From Anagrus nilaparvatae (lineage: Eukaryota > Arthropoda > Insecta > Hymenoptera > Mymaridae): a DNA stretch of 64,000 nucleotides. The position numbers and the translations under genes are program-made. The DNA is taken from contig JAKSXM010000040.1 of the NCBI GenBank assembly GCA_022575985.1, positions 10,558,001 through 10,622,000 on the forward strand. The letters run 5' to 3'. Shown here in pieces: positions 58,882 through 64,000 of this stretch. The notes beneath the pieces were generated by a model, which was not told where the DNA came from, ran no database searches, and saw only the letters and a list, made by a program, of their open reading frames with translations. The stretch's first letter is position 1. Each line of letters starts with the position of its first letter.

Positions 58882-61101
58882 TTATTTATTAAATTTGTAT
58901 TTTGTTAGGTGTATGTATTGAAGGTTATCTTCAGGAAATATTTTTGTTCTGAATCCAAATTCATCTTCAGAAGCCTGTTTTAAATCCAAAAGCAAATAAC
59001 CATGGGGAACACATACCTAGCTAGAACGAGCGAAAAGTCGAAAAAAAATGACGACAAAACTGATACTACAAAGTTTCGGGAATAATTTGTTATTTTCATA
59101 TTTCCATAGCAGTAACTTGGAGCTGCTTGTCTAAAAAATTTTTAGTCAATTTTGTGGGTGACTGAGAGATCAAAATCCGAAAATTTGATTTTTAACAATA
59201 AATCTTTATTAATTTTAAAGAAATATATGAATATAAAAAAATTGAATTTCACGAGTGTTTACCAAATTGTAGAGATTACTCCTATGATAATTATAAAAAA
59301 AATTAATTTGTATAGACGATTTGTATAGAGAGTCTTCAACTTCAGTTTATGATTTATTTACTAAAGTTTCTTATCATAAAAACATATCCATAATTTTTTT
59401 AACTAAAAATTTATTTTATGAAGGAAGTATTACGAGAGATATTTCGTTAAATACAAACTACCTGGTTAATTTTAAAAATCCTAGATATAGAGCACAGTTT
59501 AGATACTTAGCTCGACAAGTATTTCCAGAAGATTCAAGTTTTTACAAGAAGCTTATATGGATGCTACTTCTGTTCACACCTAGCTTGAACAAGCGAAAAG
59601 TCGAAAAAAAAATGACGAGAAAATCTGATATTACAAAGTTTTCGGGAATAATTTTTTATTTTCATATTTCCATAGCAGTAACTTGGAGCTGCTCGTCTAA
59701 AAAATTTTTAGTCAATTTTGTGGGTGACTGAGAGATCAAAATCCGAAAATTTGATTTTTAACAATAAATCTTTATTAATTTTAAAGAAATAGATGAAAAA
59801 TTTGGATTGCCAAGGAAAAACCACTCCAGAAGAAAAAAAAACTTATCTTTTTACGATAAAATTTAGCCAAGTTATGTCAATTTAAGATTTTGCCCAAATT
59901 CGTCTTAAAAAAGAATGAAATTTTATTGAAACAAGCCTGTTTCTGAACTTTAAACATGCATTACTCGCTTGATTTTCATCGTAAAATAATAATTTTTTTT
60001 TTTAAATCGATGCATTTTTCCCTGGCAAGTCATTTCTTTATGAAAAAAAATCATTTTTATGTACCAAATTTCAATTTTTAGGTCAAAAGCCTTAAAAACT
60101 GTAAGTAGCAAAATTTACTTAACACAGTTTTTGACCTAAAAATTGAAATTTTTTCAATAAAAAAGATTTCTTTCTTGAAGAAATGATTACTCAGGGAAAA
60201 ATTAATTGATTTAAAAAAAAAAATTATTATTTTACGATGAAAATCAAGCGAGTAATGCATGTTTAAAGTTCAGAAACATGCTTGTTTCAATAAAATTTCA
60301 TTCTTTTTTAAGACGAATTTGGGCAAAATCTTAAATTGACATAAATTGGCTAAATTTTATCGTAAAAAGATAAGTTTTTTTTTCTTCTGGAGTGGTTTTT
60401 CCTTGGCAATCCAAATTTTTCATCTATTTCTTTAAAATTAATAAAGATTTATTGTTAAAAATCAAATTTTCGGATTTTGATCTCTCAGTCACCCACAAAA
60501 TTGACTAAAAATTTTTTAGACGAGCAGCTCCAAGTTACTGCTATGGAAATATGAAAATAAAAAATTATTCCCGAAAACTTTGTAATATCAGATTTTCTCG
60601 TCATTTTTTTTTCGACTTTTCGCTTGTTCAAGCTAGGTATGAACAGAAGTAGCATCCATATAAGCTTCTTGTAAAAACTTGAATCTTCTGGAAATACTTG
60701 TCGAGCTAAGTATCTAAACTGTGCTCTATATCTAGGATTTTTAAAATTAACCAGGTAGTTTGTATTTAACGAAATATCTCTCGTAATACTTCCTTCATAA
60801 AATAAATTTTTAGTTAAAAAAATTATGGATATGTTTTTATGATAAGAAACTTTAGTAAATAAATCATAAACTGAAGTTGAAGACTCTCTATACAAATCGT
60901 CTATACAAATTAATTTTTTTTATAATTATCATAGGAGTAATCTCTACAATTTGGTAAACACTCGTGAAATTCAATTTTTTTATCAGGTACTACAAAATCA
61001 GTTTGATATGTATCTTGCCATTCACCATAATAAAATAGAATCCTATCAAAGGTGACACTACACATTCTTTTAATATTTTGTAATGAATTCTTAACAAAGC
61101 G
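58882..61101 (-). pseudogene. Polinton packaging ATPase, truncated and interrupted
   Basis: FtsK/HerA-type ATPase that would pump DNA into capsids. Reading from 61101: FVKNSLQNIK, FYYGEWQDTY, the Walker B text LICIDDLY (after a one-base slip in an A-run near 60905), then HKNISIIFLTKNLF, FKNPRYRAQFRYLARQVFP. It is cut at 60641 by an inverted-repeat element and resumes at 59011 with PHGYLLLDLKQ to the stop at 58882. The Walker A loop and everything upstream are missing; a LINE fragment is fused there. Confidence 0.9.
59012..60641. mobile_element. Inverted-repeat element with internal inverted ATPase copy
   Basis: Ends CATACCTAGCT and complement, flanked by AACA at 59008-59011 and 60642-60645; removing it leaves the ATPase text continuous in frame. 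Next to the ends is GAACRAGCGAAAAGTCG. 59012-59236 is one arm; 59237-59565 is a + strand copy of the adjacent - strand ATPase; 59566-60641 is a 1,076-bp palindrome centred near 60103. So 59237-60100 mirrors 60105-60985. The 136-residue frame at 59321-59731 is the captured copy and differs from its source by about one residue in that frame. Confidence 0.8.
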
Positions 61102-62040
61102 GCCATGCGCTCTTTGCCGTCTTCTGCGTGCCCCGTGACAGACCCGCCTAAGCTCCGCAAATTCTTCATTCCACCAGTTCACGCATCTTTTACCCATCCA
61201 GGGCCGTTTACGCGGCATAGAGGCATCGCAAGCTCCCCTCAGAAGAGCAGTTACCCTCTTGACGAGAGTCTCTGCCTCTCCCGGGGTGGTCAGTGCTTCA
61301 TGTCAGGCTAGGATAGACGAGGACTTTTCACGAAGATATTCCACAAATCTGTCCTCGTCCATCTTTGACACTTTCCAGCCTAGTGGGCGCTTTTTGTACG
61401 GGGACCGATTAATCACGCACTTTTAAGGTGATGTAATTATGGTCACTGCCATTGGCTCCATCCATCAACCTTCAACCGCCCACTCTTCCTGCCAACCCGG
61501 CCAAGGCAAAAGTGACATCAGGAATTGATTCACCAAAGCCTGGCCTTACGTAGGTTTGATTGTTCCCAGAGTTCAGATCAGTTCTAGCGGGCACCTCTAG
61601 GATCAACGTTCCTCTACGGTTCGTGGTTGGCATTTCCCATTCCACGGCCCTAGCATTTAAGTCTCCGGCAAATATGATATTGCCAGAGACTTCCCTTATC
61701 GTTTCCTCCAATGAGACAAGCTTTGCGGTGAACACCCCAATAGTGTAATTCGGTGACCAATAACAACTAATGAAAGTTGTATCACCGCACTTTGCATAGA
61801 CGTGGCAGTTGCCTTTTCCATGTCGGGACATAGACGTATAAGTGCGACCTCGTAGCCATATAGCGCACCGGCCTGTGTCATCGGTGAACCAGAAATGCTG
61901 ATTAGTATTGCGATGCGGTTCGGATAGCAAGACGACGCTAGAGTCTGTCTCGCCCGCTAGCCGATCAAGCAAAACGTCAGCAAGAATGGTATTGATTATA
62001 CTTCCATATTTTCTTGCAAGACTCCGAACGTTACCGATGG
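61102..62040 (-). pseudogene. R1/I-like LINE ORF2: endonuclease and start of RT region
   Basis: APE-type endonuclease: LLSEPHRN carries the catalytic Glu, FAGDLNARAVEW the Asp/Asn pair, NGSDHNYI the terminal Asp-His. These nick target DNA in non-LTR retrotransposition. After frameshifts the linker toward reverse transcriptase appears (GWKVSKMDEDRFVEYL, VNWWNEEFAELRR) and then stops abruptly at 61102, joined in frame to the ATPase. The RT domain is absent, so it is truncated at the 3' side, the opposite of the usual LINE 5' truncation. Confidence 0.85.
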
Positions 62041-62044
62041 CACT

Positions 62045-63633
62045 TTATCTTCCTTGACGTAAGTGCCTCCCGATAACATTTACATGCTCCGCATCCTGGT
62101 CCGTCTTGGCCTTGCCAGTTCTTTCCTTGCAGAGGAAGCATTCTGCTTTCTCCACAGGACATTTTTCTGACTTGTGGTCTTGAACACCACATTTAAAACA
62201 CGCAAAATTTCGGTCCATGCCCTTATATGACCACTGGTTGTGGCCAAAACCAAGACACTCAAAGCACCGTATAACCTCGGCTCTTAAGCGCACTTGCCAA
62301 TTAGACCAGCCATTATTTAGCCGGTCTTTATTGGTCAATTTTAGTGCGGCGGCCTCTGGTAGCTCTACCACCGCCATAGCCTTGAAGATAGCGACTTTTA
62401 TGTCGTCATCGTTCTGCAGCTTAATTGCCTCCTTTACCACCTGCCTCACTTCGTCGCTGCTAGTAATACCGTCTAGGCCTCTGATCTCCACGGTTAGGTG
62501 GAAAATCAGTTCCTTTACTGTATTTTCTGGGCCTGCGACCGTCTTGACTGCGTCTAATAGTTTTTTCCGGTCTTTCGACGAGCTCAGCTCTATTAGGACG
62601 CGGCCATCCTGGGGTTTCTGGATTCGGTGAACCTCAGTCCTCGAATCCTTTAGTTGTTCACCTCTTTTTATCTCCAGCAGGGCTGTCGCATAAGACTTCC
62701 TTTCAGGAGTCTTTATCATTAGAGCCTCCTTACGCTTAGGGATCCTTATGCGCCGGTTCTGGCAATTCTTTCTCCTGCCTTTTTCTGTTGCTTCGAAAGG
62801 AGGAGATTCACCATCTCCTTCCTTCTTCTGCGGCTTTTTCTTTTTTCTTTTTTTATTCTCTACCCCCTGCCGGTGGTCTGCTACTGTTGCAGTTATTTTT
62901 GTGGTTGCTGCTGCTTCTCCGGCTGCTTCTTCTTTTCCTGCTCTTGGTTTTTACGAGCCTCTGCATCCTTTCTTTCAAACTCTTTTGTCTTTTTCTTCTT
63001 TTCCTTTTTTCTTTGACCTTTGCTTTTAACGGCGACGAAATCATCCTCTTCTGGAGGGGGGGGGGGTGTACGTAGCTACATCCTTTGACTGTGTTTACTG
63101 GCCATAAGCTACCTTAGCCCCCTCCTGATCCTTATCTTTCGGAGGAGACGTCACCGCGTTAGCGAAGGTCTTCTTTAGAGGGAATTTCTGAGGCGTTTTC
63201 TGCGCCGGTCTGTTTTTTGTATTCTTCTTTTCAGTTGGGCTTTGGAATGCAGTCCGAGACCTCTTCTTTCCTTTCCTAGTCATAGGCCCTGATGCTTCCT
63301 GTATAGAAATATCGGGTTTTTGTTTTCCATTTAAAACCTCCTGCTGCAGTTCAAAAATTGTCTTTAACCTGGCTAAATATTTTTCAAACTGAGCTATGCC
63401 TTTTTTGACAGTCATGTTACAGTTTATCTGTACTTTGACTGAGTCTCTCATCGATTAATATCTCTCTCCAGGTTTGCGTGGATTTCAATGCACGCTTTGA
63501 TATATTCCTTTGACTTCCGGAGATATCTTTCTATATTGTTTTCCTTCTTGCCTTCGTCATCAAGCCCAACTTCGCTAACATTAGGCAACGAATATGACCT
63601 CTGATCCTTCAGAATAGAAGGCCGTATCAAGCC
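62045..63633 (-). pseudogene. R1/I-like LINE ORF1 (Gag-like, zinc knuckles)
   Basis: N-terminal part IKACIEIHANLERDINR (to 63448) then, one frame over, RDSVKVQINCNMTVKKGIAQ. A Lys/Glu/Gln-rich middle (62750-63095) is split over frames and includes a Pro run coded by a G-run near 63055. The C-terminal part (62719-62045) has an RVLIELSSSKDRKKL segment and knuckles CFECLGFGHNQWSY (last Cys replaced by Tyr), CFKCGVQDHKSEKC (intact) and a CFLC start. ORF1 proteins coat element RNA. Confidence 0.8.
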
Positions 63634-64000
63634 ATTTTGGCCCAAAAGGACCAGATTGGCCCAAAAGGTCCATTTTGGCCCAAAAGTACCACTTTGGACC
63701 AAAAGGACCACATTGGCCCAAAAGGACCACATCGGCCCAAAAGGTCCATTTTGGCACAAAAGGTCCAATTTGGCCCAAAAGGTCCATTTTGTCACAAAAG
63801 GTCCAATTTGGCCCAAAAGGTCCATTTTGTCACAAAAGGTCCATTTTGGCACAAAAGGTCCATTGGCACAAAAGGTCCATTTTGGCACAAAAGGTCCATT
63901 GGCACAAAGGGCTCATGCGACATGGTTCATTTTGGCACAAAAGGTCCAATTTGTCACAAAAGGTCCATTTTGGCTCAAAAGGTCCATTGTCACAAAAGGT
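63634..64000. repeat. 17-19-bp minisatellite at the LINE 5' end
   Basis: Units such as CCATTTTGGCACAAAAGGT (19 bp) with 17-bp and GGCCCAAAAGG variants, about 20 copies, running past the window edge. On the - strand the array is open and in frame with the ORF1 N-terminus (63888-63448), giving KWTFxAK-type repeats. Confidence 0.9.

Larger units (their letters stand above)
51223..61101. mobile_element. Decayed Polinton/Maverick
   Basis: A run of genes diagnostic of Polintons: adenain-like protease, double-jelly-roll capsid protein, vertex-type basic protein, penton, retroviral-type integrase with chromodomain, and FtsK/HerA-type packaging ATPase, mostly on the - strand and tightly spaced. The protein-primed DNA polymerase is not seen. 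Terminal inverted repeats are not seen; the left end abuts the BEL-A LTR and the right end is fused to a LINE. All large genes carry stops, frameshifts or insertions. Confidence 0.9.

Noticed and set aside
59321..59731. Complete-looking + strand ATPase gene
   Set aside because: It is an inverted copy of the - strand ATPase at 60485-60895 captured within an element, starting mid-domain and ending in element sequence.
62217..62630. 137-residue + strand frame over LINE ORF1
   Set aside because: Antisense shadow of ORF1; the opposite strand has zinc knuckles.

Overview
This is an AT-rich animal (almost certainly arthropod, probably insect) window made almost entirely of mobile and repetitive DNA. 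I see no host gene, no rRNA or tRNA gene and no bacterial feature. The taxon call rests on the mix: BEL/Pao LTR retrotransposons, a Polinton/Maverick, an R1/I-like non-LTR element with APE endonuclease, tRNA-like SINEs and a long AT-rich satellite. Species cannot be told.

The left 50.6 kb is a nest. The base is an old, broken BEL/Pao element on the + strand (BEL-A): its integrase is cut into 1-849 and 50404-50595, and its 3' LTR is probably 50853-51222. Into that integrase went a second, younger BEL/Pao element on the - strand (BEL-B, 850-50398), flanked by an exact 5-bp duplication (AATTG at 845-849 and 50399-50403). Its two 225-bp LTRs differ at about 2 positions. Its gag-pol (9846-4453) is one unshifted frame with six in-frame stops. 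Its 3' LTR was hit by a 2,983-bp foldback element (1028-4010). Its leader was hit by a very large inverted-repeat element (10553-48650, 38.1 kb, TA at both ends).

The 38-kb element is the most unusual object here. Its arms (about 10.55-14.88 kb and 39.87-48.65 kb) are inverted copies. The outer 1.7 kb is nearly identical between arms, the inner part clearly diverged, and several smaller inverted-repeat elements are nested in it. Between the arms lies a 21.4-kb satellite of 40 units of about 535 bp. Each unit is an ancient dimer of two diverged halves of about 268 bp, organised in higher-order blocks of 3,212 bp and about 9,640 bp. The array is broken once by a 1.4-kb MITE cluster. No transposase is visible.

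The right part (51.2-61.1 kb) is a decayed Polinton. Recognisable parts are, on the - strand, the packaging ATPase, three tiny open frames, a conserved gene of unknown role, the chromodomain integrase, penton, vertex-type basic protein, double-jelly-roll capsid protein and adenain-like protease, plus one unknown gene on the + strand. Together these would form the virion and integration module of a virus-like transposon. No type-B DNA polymerase is visible. Two SINEs and a small inverted-repeat element that carries an inverted copy of ATPase sequence have broken it further. Its ATPase is fused in frame to a 3'-truncated R1/I-like retrotransposon (61.1-64 kb), whose 5' end is a 17-19-bp minisatellite running off the window.
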